Numbered from the stretch's first letter, positions 1 through 8,704 are shown. The stretch: 38,730 nt of DNA from Corynebacterium mucifaciens (GCF_012396315.1 NZ_JAAXPF010000014.1:1-38730), one strand, 5' to 3'. The notes: generated from the sequence alone by a model not told the origin. Numbers and translations: made by a program.

Positions 1-17
1 TTACCGCCGACGCGTAA
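1..17 (+). CDS. possible last codons of an upstream gene
   Basis: One forward frame reads Thr-Ala-Asp-Ala-stop and ends with TAA at 15-17. A strong hairpin follows directly at 34-84. This fits the 3' end of a gene that lies mostly outside the window, but four codons cannot prove it. Confidence 0.25.
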
Positions 18-33
18 AACTTGATATGTTGTG

Positions 34-84
34 GCACCCGCCACCACACCAGATGCCCCGTGGGGTTGGTGTGGTGGCGGGTGC
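34..84 (+). terminator. long perfect inverted repeat, probable terminator
   Basis: A 17-bp perfect stem pairs 34-50 (GCACCCGCCACCACACC) with 68-84. The 17-base loop itself contains CCCC-GT-GGGG. Only a short T-run (TTTCG) follows, so it is a strong hairpin with a weak U-tract. It probably ends transcription of the gene left of the window. Confidence 0.6.
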
Positions 85-110
85 TTTCGCGTGTGTGCGG
101 GGTGCGGGTC

Positions 111-182
111 GTAAGTGTTGACACCGCACGATGCTGACCTGGGGTGATGCGGGCGGGATTGCCCGTGCACGTCAACCCTTAC
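111..182. repeat. imperfect inverted repeat upstream of the ABC exporter operon
   Basis: The arm at 111-129 (GTAAGTGTTGACACCGCAC) is nearly the reverse complement of 165-182, which reads GTAAGGGTTGACGTGCAC on the other strand. A smaller hairpin, CGGGC (150-154) with GCCCG (161-165), lies inside. There is no T-tract. It sits about 40-110 bases upstream of the predicted -10 of the ABC operon, so an operator or structured element is possible. Function is inferred only. Confidence 0.4.
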
Positions 183-223
183 ACACGGCGCTGCGCGTTC
201 TGTGGGCGCACGGGGTTTGCGCG

Positions 224-229
224 TATAGT
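224..229 (+). promoter_or_regulatory. predicted -10 element of the ABC exporter operon
   Basis: TATAGT lies 42 bases before the ATG at 272, and a purine-rich ribosome site (GGAGGG, 257-262) sits before the start. No convincing -35 hexamer is visible. Confidence 0.4.
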
Positions 230-271
230 CCGGTGGGGATATAAAGCGCGCTTCTTGGAGGGTGTGTACGG

Positions 272-1000
272 ATGGTCGAAGCAGCAGCCCGGGCGGTTGG
301 TCTGGTGAAGACGTACGGTAGAGGCTATACGGAGGTGCGCGCGCTGGACGGCGTGGACGTCGAATTTGCTCGTCATGAGTTCACTGCAATCATGGGACCG
401 TCTGGGTCGGGGAAGTCGACGCTGATGCACGTGATGGCGGGTTTAGACGCGGCGTCTGGGGGCTCCGCCTACATCGGCGAGACCGATCTGTCACAGCTGA
501 GCGACAAGGAGCTGACGGCGCTTCGCCGAGACCGATTGGGGTTTATTTTCCAGTCGTTCAACCTCGTGCCCACGCTGACCGCGGCTGAGAACATCTCGCT
601 GCCCAGCAACATCGCGGGAGGGAAGGTCGATCCTGAATGGTTCGAGGAGGTAACCCGGCGCCTTGGACTCGCGGAGCGGCTCAGCCATCGCCCCGCGGAG
701 CTCTCGGGTGGGCAGCAGCAGCGTGTGGCGTGTGCCCGCGCTCTCGTGTCTCGGCCGGAGTTGATCTTCGGTGATGAGCCGACGGGCAATCTGGACTCGA
801 ATGCCTCGCGCGAAGTCTTGGAGATTCTCCGCACGGCGGTTGACCAAGACGGGCAGACGGTGGTGATTGTTACCCATGACGCCCGGGCAGCCTCGTATGC
901 GGACCGGGTGATTTTCCTGCGCGACGGCAACATTGTCGACGAGATGCGGGACCCGGATATGGACTCCATCCTGCGCGTCATGGCGGGCATGGAGGGCTGA
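272..1000 (+). CDS. ABC transporter ATP-binding protein (MacB/LolD type)
   Basis: This 242-residue nucleotide-binding subunit powers the permease encoded directly downstream. All core motifs are present: Walker A GPSGSGKST at residues 42-50, signature LSGGQQQR at 144-151, Walker B LIFGDEPTGNLD at 164-175 and the switch histidine H202 in VTHD. The GDEPTGNLD form is typical of the LolD/MacB/FtsE-like exporter subfamily. The ATG at 272 follows a ribosome site (GGAGGG) at 257-262. The stop TGA overlaps the permease start ATG at 1000 (ATGA), so the two are translationally coupled. These systems usually extrude lipids, lipoproteins, peptides or antibiotics or act mechanically on envelope proteins. 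The substrate cannot be read from the sequence. Confidence 0.95.
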   Translation: MVEAAARAVGLVKTYGRGYTEVRALDGVDVEFARHEFTAIMGPSGSGKSTLMHVMAGLDAASGGSAYIGETDLSQLSDKELTALRRDRLGFIFQSFNLVPTLTAAENISLPSNIAGGKVDPEWFEEVTRRLGLAERLSHRPAELSGGQQQRVACARALVSRPELIFGDEPTGNLDSNASREVLEILRTAVDQDGQTVVIVTHDARAASYADRVIFLRDGNIVDEMRDPDMDSILRVMAGMEG

Positions 1001-3534
1001 TGGTAAGCACGCTGGGCAAGGTGTCCCTACGCAATGTCGCTGCCCACAAGCTGCGGCTCGCGCTGACCCTCGTGGCCGTTATGCTCGGAACGGCGTTTCT
1101 GTCGGGTGCGCTGATGTTTACCAGCATGTTGTCGTCGACGTTTGACTCAGCGGTGGGTACAGCGCTTGACGACGTGGATGCTGTGGTGCGCCCCGGTGAG
1201 GGCGATAGCGGTATTGCATTGTCTACGTTCGAGGCGATCAGGGCGGACGAGGGGGTATCGCGGGTCAACGTGTTCGCGGATGAACCTGTGGTCGTCGCAA
1301 GGCAGGATGAGGTTGCGATTCAAACGCAGCTCGGCACCTCGCGCCTTCTGCCGTACTACGGTGGCGATGATGCGGTAGGCGATGCGCCCTTGCTTGTCAG
1401 CGGCTCGGCTCCGACGTCCCTTCGCGACGTCGCGCTTAACGACAATGGTGCGAGATACTACGGCCTCGACATCGGTGAACCGCTCATTGTGGTGGACGAG
1501 GATGGGCGCCACGAGTTCACGGTGGCGGGGCTGTACCAGGACCCGCTGGCACAGGAGACGTCGCTGGTGCTGCGCGTCGGCGAGAACGCGTACCGCGAGG
1601 CGTTCACGGACGGCGAGTCGGTGCCGGCGCTCACGGTGGATGGGGGACCGGAGGTCGTCGATAGGCTGAAAGCCCAGTTCCCCGACTTAGATGTGCGTTC
1701 GGGTACCGAGGTTGCCGAGGAGCTATCGAAGCAGATTCGTGATGCCCTGAGCTTTGTCAGCTACTTTCTGATCGCGTTTGGCCTGGTCGGTCTGCTGGTG
1801 GGGACGTTCCTGATCGCCAACACGTTCTCCATGATCGTGGCTCAGCGCACCCGCGAGTTTGCGCTGCTGCGGGCGTTGGGCGCGTCGCGGGGGCAGATTA
1901 CCCGGTCGGTGGCGCTGGAATCAGCCCTCGTTGGGGTTGCCGGCTCGGCGCTTGGCGTGGCCGGGGGCGTGGGGCTGGTGGCGCTGATCCGGGCAGCCAT
2001 GGGTGCGTACGGGATGTCGCTGCCAGATTCGGGGACGTTGCTCACAACGCGCGCGGTGGTCGTGCCACTGGCGGTAGGGACGCTGGTGACGGTGCTCTCC
2101 GCGCTTGCGCCTGCACAGCGCGCGGGGCAGGTCAAGCCGGTAGAGGCTATGCGCTCGAGCGAAGCCGCCACGCCGCAACCGCTGCGGTGGCGCACGATTG
2201 CCGGGCTCATCCTAGTAGCCGTTGGCGTCGCGGCTGCCGGGTACGCGATGTCCTGGTCTGACGGCTCAACGGGCCGGCGTGCGGCGCTGGTCGGTGCGGC
2301 GGCTCTGGCCGCGATCACGGGTCTGTTCTTGGCAGGGCCGGCGCTGAGCCTGCCCGTGGTGCCGCCCCTCGGCCGGGCCATCGGTGCGCCGTTCGGTGCA
2401 GTGGGCAAGCTGGCATCCACCAACACGCGGCGCAATCCCAGGCGCACGGCAACGACAGCGTTCGCGCTCATGCTCGGTATCGCGCTGGTCACCGTGATCG
2501 GCATGCTCGGTGCCTCGATGAAACGTTCCGTGGACGATGTGGCCACCACAGAAGTGAGCGCGGATTTCGTGCTCTCCGGGCCACAAAACGCGGCGTTTTC
2601 GCTACCGGCGGATCTACCAGAGCGTCTCAGTGACGTCGACGGCGCTGGCGAGACTGTCAGCTACACGCAGGTGCCTGTCACGGTGGATGGCGAATTCGGC
2701 TACCGTCTCGGGCCGGTGGGCGTGACCGACGTGCTGCGCGGCGATCCGGCGGACCTCATCGCCCTGGATGTCGTGGAGGGGAGCTCCAGCTTGGACGGCT
2801 TCACCGTGATCGCCCCGGCGGCAATCGCGCGCGAACGGGGATGGGAGGTCGGCGACACGTTGGCTGTGGCGGGGCCCACGGGTGAGGCGGTTGAGGCCAC
2901 CCTCGGCGGGCTGTTCCAGGGTTCCAACATCCTGCAGTCGTTTGTCGTTTCGGATGAGGCGGCCGCGGCCACGGGTGCTCGGGGCTCGGGCCGTGTCCTC
3001 ATGATCGGGGTGAACAACGACGGCACGGTCGACCAAGAGCAACTGCGGGCGAATCTGGAAGATGCGGTCCGCCACGATATCGTCGTCCAGGTCCGCTCCA
3101 CCGAGGACATGACCGGGGAAGTCTCCGCCCTGATTGATCAAATGCTGTTTATCCTCTACGCGCTGCTCTCCTTGGCAGTGGTCATCGCCGTCCTTGGCAT
3201 CGTGAACACGCTGACCCTGTCGGTGATTGAGCGGCGGCAGGAGATCGGCATGCTGCGCGCGGTTGGCACGCAGCGCCGGCAGATTCGCACGATGATCACG
3301 CTCGAGTCCGTGCAAATGACGGTGTACGGTGCGCTCTTGGGTGTGGTGCTGGGGCTGGGCCTGGGGTGGGCATTTCTCACGGTGCTTGAAGCGAAAGGTC
3401 TGACGACGATTGTCGTTCCGTGGCCCCTCATCGGCACCGTACTCGCGGGCTCCTTCCTCGTGGGCCTGATCGCCGCGGTGTGGCCGGCGGGCAGAGCAGC
3501 CAGAACCCCGCCGCTGGACGCCATCGCGGAGTAG
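1000..3534 (+). CDS. ABC transporter permease, two FtsX-like halves
   Basis: This 844-residue membrane protein is the partner of the upstream ATPase. It has an N-terminal membrane helix (about residues 18-40), a large extracytoplasmic MacB_PCD-like domain, and three to four helices of a first FtsX domain (about 245-370). Extra helices near 400-440, a second PCD-like extracytoplasmic domain (about 510-700) and a second FtsX domain (about 715-840) follow. Both FtsX domains carry the usual motif around ANTFSMIVAQRTREFALLRA or VNTLTLSVIERRQEIGMLRA. The duplicated architecture means a single polypeptide could act as both transmembrane halves. It ends 4 bp from the convergent stop of the last crcB gene, with no terminator between them. 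Confidence 0.93.
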   Translation: MVSTLGKVSLRNVAAHKLRLALTLVAVMLGTAFLSGALMFTSMLSSTFDSAVGTALDDVDAVVRPGEGDSGIALSTFEAIRADEGVSRVNVFADEPVVVARQDEVAIQTQLGTSRLLPYYGGDDAVGDAPLLVSGSAPTSLRDVALNDNGARYYGLDIGEPLIVVDEDGRHEFTVAGLYQDPLAQETSLVLRVGENAYREAFTDGESVPALTVDGGPEVVDRLKAQFPDLDVRSGTEVAEELSKQIRDALSFVSYFLIAFGLVGLLVGTFLIANTFSMIVAQRTREFALLRALGASRGQITRSVALESALVGVAGSALGVAGGVGLVALIRAAMGAYGMSLPDSGTLLTTRAVVVPLAVGTLVTVLSALAPAQRAGQVKPVEAMRSSEAATPQPLRWRTIAGLILVAVGVAAAGYAMSWSDGSTGRRAALVGAAALAAITGLFLAGPALSLPVVPPLGRAIGAPFGAVGKLASTNTRRNPRRTATTAFALMLGIALVTVIGMLGASMKRSVDDVATTEVSADFVLSGPQNAAFSLPADLPERLSDVDGAGETVSYTQVPVTVDGEFGYRLGPVGVTDVLRGDPADLIALDVVEGSSSLDGFTVIAPAAIARERGWEVGDTLAVAGPTGEAVEATLGGLFQGSNILQSFVVSDEAAAATGARGSGRVLMIGVNNDGTVDQEQLRANLEDAVRHDIVVQVRSTEDMTGEVSALIDQMLFILYALLSLAVVIAVLGIVNTLTLSVIERRQEIGMLRAVGTQRRQIRTMITLESVQMTVYGALLGVVLGLGLGWAFLTVLEAKGLTTIVVPWPLIGTVLAGSFLVGLIAAVWPAGRAARTPPLDAIAE

Positions 3535-3538
3535 GGGT

Positions 3539-3904
3539 CTACCCCGCGCCGACGGTGGCCCAGTACACCCCGATGCCGGTGGCGGCGACGGCGGCGAGCG
3601 CGGTGCCAAGGCCGTACTTCAGCGCCGCACCGAATCGGCCGGCCTTGACCATCTCGCCCAACTGGCTCGCCAGCATGGAAAGGGTGGATAACGCCCCGGC
3701 GTAGCCGACGCCGACCGCGGTGCGCCAGGCTGCTGGTGTTGCCACCGCGAAGCCGATGATGGCGGCGGCTGCGATATTGGCCGCGAAGGTGGATGCAAGA
3801 GGATTGTGGATCTCCCGCATGAGGATCCATCGTGTGTACCCTCCGAGCACGCCTCCGGCGAAGACCGCGGCCGCGCCCAGAACCACGTGCCAGAGGTTAA
3901 GCAT
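3539..3904 (-). CDS. crcB: CrcB/Fluc-type fluoride channel subunit, copy 1 (last of four)
   Basis: This 121-residue, four-helix membrane protein belongs to the Fluc family, which forms dual-topology dimers that export fluoride. Visible family marks are GGVLGGYTRW near the N-terminus, a helix-2 asparagine (TFAANIAAA) and the GYAGALSTLS motif. Both phenylalanine-box positions, Phe in typical Fluc proteins (TTFSTF), are leucine here, which questions its ion path. The ATG at 3904 was chosen because it overlaps the upstream crcB stop by 8 bp and gives the normal family length; a longer frame adds an uncharacteristic N-terminus. It most resembles crcB copy 3. Confidence 0.85.
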   Translation of the reverse strand: MLNLWHVVLGAAAVFAGGVLGGYTRWILMREIHNPLASTFAANIAAAAIIGFAVATPAAWRTAVGVGYAGALSTLSMLASQLGEMVKAGRFGAALKYGLGTALAAVAATGIGVYWATVGAG

Positions 3905-4247
3905 GGTGGCGCTCCCGGACGGCGTCGCCGGCCAACCAGGCGAGGGTGGCGGTGCACAGGCTGAGTACAACGATGAATCCCGCCCACGCGGGGGAGCGGA
4001 TGATCGCCGTCAGCGCGATAGCGGACAAGGTGCTGAACCCGCCAAGGAATCCGACTCCCCAAAATGGGCCGGGCCGGAACAACCCCATGGCGAAGCAGGC
4101 GGTCAGGTTGACCGCGAAGGTCACAACGAGGGCCAGCGCTTCCGGCGTGTCCGGGCTGACCCACACAAGCACTAGGTAGCGTGCGACAGCCCCAAGGCCC
4201 GCACCGAGCGCTACGGTAAGGCCGGTTTGGATCGAAGTGAACTGCAC
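3897..4247 (-). CDS. crcB: CrcB/Fluc-type fluoride channel subunit, copy 2
   Basis: A 116-residue Fluc-family membrane protein with GAGLGAVARY at the N-terminus, the helix-2 asparagine (TFAVNLTAC), the motif GFLGGFSTLSAIA and the C-terminal GDAVRERHH. The GTG at 4247 is preferred: the start then aligns with copy 4 and lies 19 bp after the stop of copy 3. The alternative ATG at 4322 would run through the end of copy 3 and add non-family sequence. The two phenylalanine-box positions are Leu and Ile. It overlaps copy 1 by 8 bp and probably heterodimerises with it, as is known for paired crcB genes. Confidence 0.82.
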   Translation of the reverse strand: MQFTSIQTGLTVALGAGLGAVARYLVLVWVSPDTPEALALVVTFAVNLTACFAMGLFRPGPFWGVGFLGGFSTLSAIALTAIIRSPAWAGFIVVLSLCTATLAWLAGDAVRERHHA

Positions 4248-4266
4248 ATCGATCGAGTGTAACGCC

Positions 4267-4635
4267 CTAGCCACCCAGGGCCTGCCGGCCCCACACCAGG
4301 CCGGTCCAGGCGCCGGCGACACCGAGCGCGGCCGTGCCCAGTGCGAGACGCAGCGCTGCCACGCGCCGGCCTTCCTTGGTCATATCGCCGACCTGCCGGG
4401 CGAAGGTGGACCATGTGGACAAGGCCCCGGAGAACCCGGCGCCGAGGGCGAGCTGCCAGACCGCCGGGGCGGCAGCGGCGACACCAGCGAGAACAGAGGC
4501 GGACACGTTCGCGACGACAATGGCGGCGCGCGCGTTGCTGATCAGCCGCGTGAGCGCGTACCGCGATATGCCGCCCAGCACGCCGCCCGCGAAGACAACG
4601 GCGAGTGTGAGCGCCAGCGCGAGCCAGCTAGCCAT
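4267..4635 (-). CDS. crcB: CrcB/Fluc-type fluoride channel subunit, copy 3
   Basis: A 122-residue Fluc-family protein. It has FAGGVLGGISRYALTR near the N-terminus, a helix-2 asparagine (VANVSAS) and GFSGALSTWSTFARQ. The second phenylalanine of the Phe box is kept (STF) and the first is Trp (STW). Its ATG overlaps the stop of copy 4 by 8 bp, the same overlap as between copies 2 and 1. It is closest to copy 1 (shared VFAGGVLGG and GALST), which supports duplication of a two-gene unit. Confidence 0.88.
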   Translation of the reverse strand: MASWLALALTLAVVFAGGVLGGISRYALTRLISNARAAIVVANVSASVLAGVAAAAPAVWQLALGAGFSGALSTWSTFARQVGDMTKEGRRVAALRLALGTAALGVAGAWTGLVWGRQALGG

Positions 4636-4969
4636 GTCGTCGCTCCCGGAGGGTGTCGCCGAGGAGGTAGGCGGCTATAGACGTCGCAAAGCTGAGCAGC
4701 ATGATGGTCAGCGCAGCCGCCGCTCCGGATTGCGCCGCTGCTACCGAGACCGCGGAGAAGGTGGTGAAGCCGCCGAGGAACCCCGTACCCCACACTGGCC
4801 CGGGTTTGCACGCGCCCATGGCGAGGCAACCGGCGATGTTGACGGCGAAGGTCAACGCGAGCGCCGCCGTGGACCCGGGTGCGGCGGTAAGGAGTACCAG
4901 CTGCCTGGCGACGGCGCCCATGCCGGCGCCGAGACCGACCAGCAGCGCGGTTCGGACGCTATTTCCCAC
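4628..4969 (-). CDS. crcB: CrcB/Fluc-type fluoride channel subunit, copy 4 (first of four)
   Basis: A 113-residue Fluc-family membrane protein. Marks are GLGAGMGAVARQ, a helix-2 asparagine (TFAVNIAGC), GFLGGFTTFSAVS and the C-terminal GDTLRERRHG. The first Phe-box residue is kept (TTF) and the second is Val. It starts 10 bp after the stop of the AGCS symporter, so it is probably transcribed with it. It is closest to copy 2. Together with copy 3 it could form one complete Phe box in a heterodimer. Confidence 0.9.
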   Translation of the reverse strand: MGNSVRTALLVGLGAGMGAVARQLVLLTAAPGSTAALALTFAVNIAGCLAMGACKPGPVWGTGFLGGFTTFSAVSVAAAQSGAAAALTIMLLSFATSIAAYLLGDTLRERRHG

Positions 4970-4979
4970 TGGTGGGAGT

Positions 4980-6398
4980 CTAGCGCCAGTCCATCTGCTG
5001 GCGCTCCACGTATTCCGCGACTTCCTCCGGAGTCTTCTTCAAGTGCGGGTCCCAGGCGAGGTATTCGCGGGTCTCGCGGACCACCAGCCCGGACAGGATG
5101 AGCAGGCCGATCAAGTTCGGGATGGCCATGAGGCCGTTGGACAGGTCGGAGAACGTCCACGCCAGCTCGAGCGACGCCACTGCGCCGATGAAGGATAAGG
5201 CGGTGAAGAACATCCGGTAGGGGATGGACGCCCAGTCGCCCAGCAGAGCGACGATCGCGCGCTCGCCGTAGTAGGACCAGCCCAGGATGGTGGAAAACGC
5301 GAAGAAGATCAGCGAGACCGAGACGATGAGGCTGCCCCACTCGCCGGGTAGTGCTTGCCTGAACGCGGAGGCGGTCATGATCGCGGCTTCATCGCGGCCC
5401 ATGTCCCACGTGCCCGCGGTGACGATGACCAGGCCGGTGATGGTGACCACGATGATGGTGTCGATGAAGGTCTGGGTCATGGAAACCAGCGCCTGGCGGG
5501 CCGGGTGCTGGGTCTTCGCGGCGGCAGCGGCGATGGCGGCGGAGCCCATGCCGGATTCGTTGGAGAAAATGCCGCGGGCCACGCCGAACTGGATGGCCAG
5601 CATGATGCCGGAGCCCACGAAGCCGCCGGTGGCCGCGGTGCCCGTGAACGCGTCGTTGAAGATGGTGGCAATGGCCTCGGGCACCCGGTCCGCCATGAGC
5701 ACCAGCGCCGTGATGCCGCCGCCGACGTAGATGACGATCATCAGGGGCACGAACGCCGCCGTGATCTTGCCGATGCCTTCGATGCCGCCGAGCACAGCCG
5801 CGCCCACGGCGAAGAAGATGATGACGCCTGCGACGTTGGGGCTGACGCCGAAGGCGTCGTTCATGCCAGCGGCGATGGAGTTGCCCTGAGCGAGGTTGCC
5901 GATGCCGAAAGATGCGAAGATGGTGAAGAGGGTGAACGCGGCGGCGAGGAGCTTGCCCAGGCGGCCGCCGACGCCGCGTTTGAGGTACTCGTGCGGGCCA
6001 CCCTGTTGCTTGCCCTTCGTATCCGTCGTGCGGAACCGCACGCCCAGGTAGGCCTCGCTGTACTTGGATGCCATGCCCACGATGCCGGTGACCCAGATCC
6101 AGAACAGTGCGCCGGGCCCACCGATAGAGATGGCGGTGGCCACGCCGACGATGTTGCCGGTGCCGACGGTAGCCGCAAGGGCGGTGGTGAGTGCCTGGTA
6201 GTTGGAAATGTCGCCGGCGCCGTCCTCGGATTTGTCCACGAACGCGTGGCGGGTGGCGCGCCCGAGTGTGCGGAACTGGATGCCCCGCAGCCGGATGGTC
6301 AAGAACAAGCCGGTGCCCAACAAGAGGGGGATGAGCACGAACGGACCCCAGACGAAGGAGGAGACGGCACTGAGGACGTCGTTCAAGGTGTCGAGCAT
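4980..6398 (-). CDS. sodium:alanine/glycine symporter (AGCS family)
   Basis: A 472-residue integral membrane protein that imports alanine or glycine with sodium. The family signature is clear: NYQALTTALAATVGTGNIVGVA (residues about 87-108), then GGPGALFWIWVTGIVGMASKYSEA, and later NESGMGSAAIAAAAAKT and GWSYYGERA. The length is typical of AlsT/DagA-type carriers. The ATG at 6398 has no visible Shine-Dalgarno site. On the coding strand TATGTT ends 12 bases before it, so the leader may be only a few bases long. The gene leads an apparent operon with the four crcB genes. Exact substrate (alanine, glycine, glutamine) is not decidable. Confidence 0.95.
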   Translation of the reverse strand: MLDTLNDVLSAVSSFVWGPFVLIPLLLGTGLFLTIRLRGIQFRTLGRATRHAFVDKSEDGAGDISNYQALTTALAATVGTGNIVGVATAISIGGPGALFWIWVTGIVGMASKYSEAYLGVRFRTTDTKGKQQGGPHEYLKRGVGGRLGKLLAAAFTLFTIFASFGIGNLAQGNSIAAGMNDAFGVSPNVAGVIIFFAVGAAVLGGIEGIGKITAAFVPLMIVIYVGGGITALVLMADRVPEAIATIFNDAFTGTAATGGFVGSGIMLAIQFGVARGIFSNESGMGSAAIAAAAAKTQHPARQALVSMTQTFIDTIIVVTITGLVIVTAGTWDMGRDEAAIMTASAFRQALPGEWGSLIVSVSLIFFAFSTILGWSYYGERAIVALLGDWASIPYRMFFTALSFIGAVASLELAWTFSDLSNGLMAIPNLIGLLILSGLVVRETREYLAWDPHLKKTPEEVAEYVERQQMDWR

Positions 6399-6519
6399 AG
6401 TCGGCAGTAAAACATACAGTTAAACGAATACTATTAAGGTGGCGAGAAATACATTCACGGGCGATGATGGTGTGCGTACCCGCTTCACCGCAATCACAAC
6501 CCCAACGAGGAGCACGACC

Positions 6520-8145
6520 ATGGCACACGAGCGTGCCGGGCAGCCTGCCCGCAGCGAGGACCTTATCGACATCGCCGAGGTGGTCACCGCCTACTACACC
6601 CGCGACATCGACCCGGACAACCCAGACCAGCAGGTTGTCTTCGGCACATCGGGCCACCGCGGCTCTTCGCTGGACAACGCCTTCAACGAGGCGCACATCC
6701 TCGCCACAACCCAAGCAATCGTGGACTACCGCCGCGGCCAGGGCATCGACGGGCCGGTTTACATCGGCCGCGACACGCACGCGTTGTCGGAGCCGGCGAT
6801 GGTCTCCGCGCTGGAGGTGCTCATCGGCAACGGGGTGCCGGTGCGTGTCGACGCCTCCGGGCGCTACACCCCCACCCCGGCCGTCTCCCACGCGATCTTG
6901 ACACACAAAGGGGATAAGGCCGACGGCATCGTGGTCACCCCCTCCCACAACCCGCCGCGTGACGGGGGATTCAAGTACAACCCGCCCACCGGCGGCCCTG
7001 CCCCGGCGGAGGCGACGGATTGGATCGCCGCCCGCGCGAACGAGTACATCGCTGGCGGGCTGAAGGGCGTGGAGCGCGCGTCGGTTACCGGCGTGCTGGA
7101 CGAGCGGGCGGAGCGCTTCGACTTCCTGGATCACTACGTGTCCGACCTGAGCAGCGTGGTCGACATGGACGCGATCAAAGCGTCGGGCCTGCACATCGGC
7201 GCGGACCCCATGGGCGGCGCGAGCGTGGACTACTGGGGCGCAATCGGCGAGCGCTACGGGTTGAACCTGGAGGTGGTGAACCCGGATGTCGACGCGACCT
7301 GGCGGTTTATGACCCTCGACACCGACGGCAAGATCCGCATGGATTGCTCGAGCCCGGATTCCATGGCCTCGCTGGTGCAGAGCCGCGGGCGCTTCGACCT
7401 GGCTACCGGCAACGACGCGGACGCGGACCGCCACGGCATTGTCACCCCGGACGCGGGGTTGATGAACCCGAACCACTACCTGGCCGTGGCCATCGATTAC
7501 CTGTTCAGCCACCGCGACGGCTGGGACGGGGGCACCGCCGTGGGCAAGACCCTGGTGTCCTCGTCCATGATCGACCGCGTTGTCGCCTCCCTCGGCCGCG
7601 AGCTGGTGGAGGTGCCCGTGGGGTTCAAATGGTTCGTGCCGGGGCTCATCGACGGCGCTATCGGGTTCGGCGGCGAAGAGTCCGCCGGCGCGTCGTTCCT
7701 GCGCAAGGACGGCACCGTGTGGTCCACCGACAAAGACGGCCTGATCATGGCCCTGCTGGCCGCGGAGATCACCGCGGTGACCGGCAAGTCGCCGTCGGCG
7801 CGCTACGCAGAGCTGGAGCAGCGATTCGGCGCACCGGCCTACGCGCGCATCGACGCACCTGCCGGGCGTGAAGAGAAGGCCAAGCTGAAATCCCTGTCCG
7901 CGGAGCAGGTCACGGCGGATACGCTGGCGGGCGAAGCGATCGTCGCAAAGCTGACGGAGGCTCCCGGCAACGGCGCGGCAATTGGCGGGCTGAAGGTGGT
8001 CACCGAGAACGCGTGGTTTGCGGCGCGGCCGTCCGGCACCGAGGACAAGTACAAGATCTACGCCGAATCCTTCAAGGGCGAGGACCACGTGAAGCAGGTG
8101 CAGCGGGAGGCCAAAGCGCTCGTCGCGGACGTGCTGGGGCAGTAG
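6520..8145 (+). CDS. pgm: phosphoglucomutase (alpha-D-glucose phosphate-specific)
   Basis: Interconverts glucose-1-phosphate and glucose-6-phosphate in the cytoplasm, linking glycolysis to glycogen, trehalose and cell-wall sugar synthesis. The 541-residue length fits the bacterial Pgm family. The catalytic phosphoserine is S142 in TPSHNPP. The metal-binding loop is [10 protein letters not shown] with D299, D301 and D303. Near the C-terminus the phosphate-binding RPSGTED is present. The ATG at 6520 was chosen over an upstream in-frame GTG (6439) because it has a ribosome site (GAGGAG, 6507-6512) and gives the family N-terminus. It is divergent from the AGCS symporter. Confidence 0.95.
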   Translation: MAHERAGQPARSEDLIDIAEVVTAYYTRDIDPDNPDQQVVFGTSGHRGSSLDNAFNEAHILATTQAIVDYRRGQGIDGPVYIGRDTHALSEPAMVSALEVLIGNGVPVRVDASGRYTPTPAVSHAILTHKGDKADGIVVTPSHNPPRDGGFKYNPPTGGPAPAEATDWIAARANEYIAGGLKGVERASVTGVLDERAERFDFLDHYVSDLSSVVDMDAIKASGLHIGADPMGGASVDYWGAIGERYGLNLEVVNPDVDATWRFMTLDTDGKIRMDCSSPDSMASLVQSRGRFDLATGNDADADRHGIVTPDAGLMNPNHYLAVAIDYLFSHRDGWDGGTAVGKTLVSSSMIDRVVASLGRELVEVPVGFKWFVPGLIDGAIGFGGEESAGASFLRKDGTVWSTDKDGLIMALLAAEITAVTGKSPSARYAELEQRFGAPAYARIDAPAGREEKAKLKSLSAEQVTADTLAGEAIVAKLTEAPGNGAAIGGLKVVTENAWFAARPSGTEDKYKIYAESFKGEDHVKQVQREAKALVADVLGQ

Positions 8146-8150
8146 TGGGC

Positions 8151-8156
8151 TAGTGT
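8151..8156 (+). promoter_or_regulatory. -10-like element, leaderless start of the MauE-like gene
   Basis: TAGTGT ends seven bases before the GTG at 8164, which places the expected transcription start at or next to the start codon. Confidence 0.4.
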
Positions 8157-8163
8157 TCCAGGG

Positions 8164-8646
8164 GTGAGCACTACAACGACCCCGGCGCCATCGCGCGACA
8201 CAAAGACCCTGGTGCTGGACATTTTGTCCGCACTTGCCCGGTTCTACATGGCGTACGTGTGGATCGACGCGGGCATCTCCAAGATCGGCGTCCCGCTCGA
8301 CGTGTCCAAGACCATCGAGGCCTACGAGATCTTCACACCCGACTGGTCCTACCTGCTGGCGCACATCATCGGCCCGCTGGAGCTGGCCGGCGGGTTGATG
8401 CTCCTGCTGGGCATTTTCCTGCGCTGGTCCGGCAAGGTTTCCATTATCGTGCTGACGCTGTTCATCATTGGGATGCTCTCCGCGTGGCAGCGTGGCCTTG
8501 TCATCGACTGCGGCTGCTTCGACCCCTCCGCCGCAGGGGAGGGGGAGACCAACCTGCTCGTCACCGTGGCGCGGGACGTGGCCTACATCGCCATCACCGC
8601 GTTTATGATGTGGCGCCCGTTTAAGAAGTTCGCCATCTACCCCTAA
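8164..8646 (+). CDS. MauE/DoxX-like redox-associated membrane protein
   Basis: A 160-residue protein with four predicted membrane helices (about residues 17-36, 62-85, 90-108, 130-150) and the DoxX/MauE fold pattern. A Cys-x-Cys motif (VIDCGCFDP, C116 and C118) follows helix 3. MauE-type proteins are linked to disulfide formation or transfer, and this gene is followed 58 bp later by a DsbA-like protein, so the two probably form a thiol-redox pair at the membrane. No biochemical role is proven for this subfamily. The GTG start at 8164 lies close behind a -10-like TAGTGT with no Shine-Dalgarno site. Confidence 0.85.
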   Translation: MSTTTTPAPSRDTKTLVLDILSALARFYMAYVWIDAGISKIGVPLDVSKTIEAYEIFTPDWSYLLAHIIGPLELAGGLMLLLGIFLRWSGKVSIIVLTLFIIGMLSAWQRGLVIDCGCFDPSAAGEGETNLLVTVARDVAYIAITAFMMWRPFKKFAIYP

Positions 8647-8704
8647 ACTTGGCCGGGTAAGCAGTAGCCGCAACGCCTCCGGGCCCGCACAACAGGAGAA
8701 GACT

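Noticed and set aside
118..123. TTGACA as a -35 of the ABC operon
   Set aside because: No -10 element lies 16-18 bases downstream, and the hexamer is part of the inverted repeat.
6458..6500. possible fluoride riboswitch (GGCGATGATGGTG)
   Set aside because: The start resembles the crcB motif, but the rest of the conserved core is absent, and it lies on the plus strand upstream of pgm, not crcB.
6439..6519. 27-codon N-terminal extension of pgm from a GTG
   Set aside because: No ribosome site and no family sequence; the ATG at 6520 has a good site.
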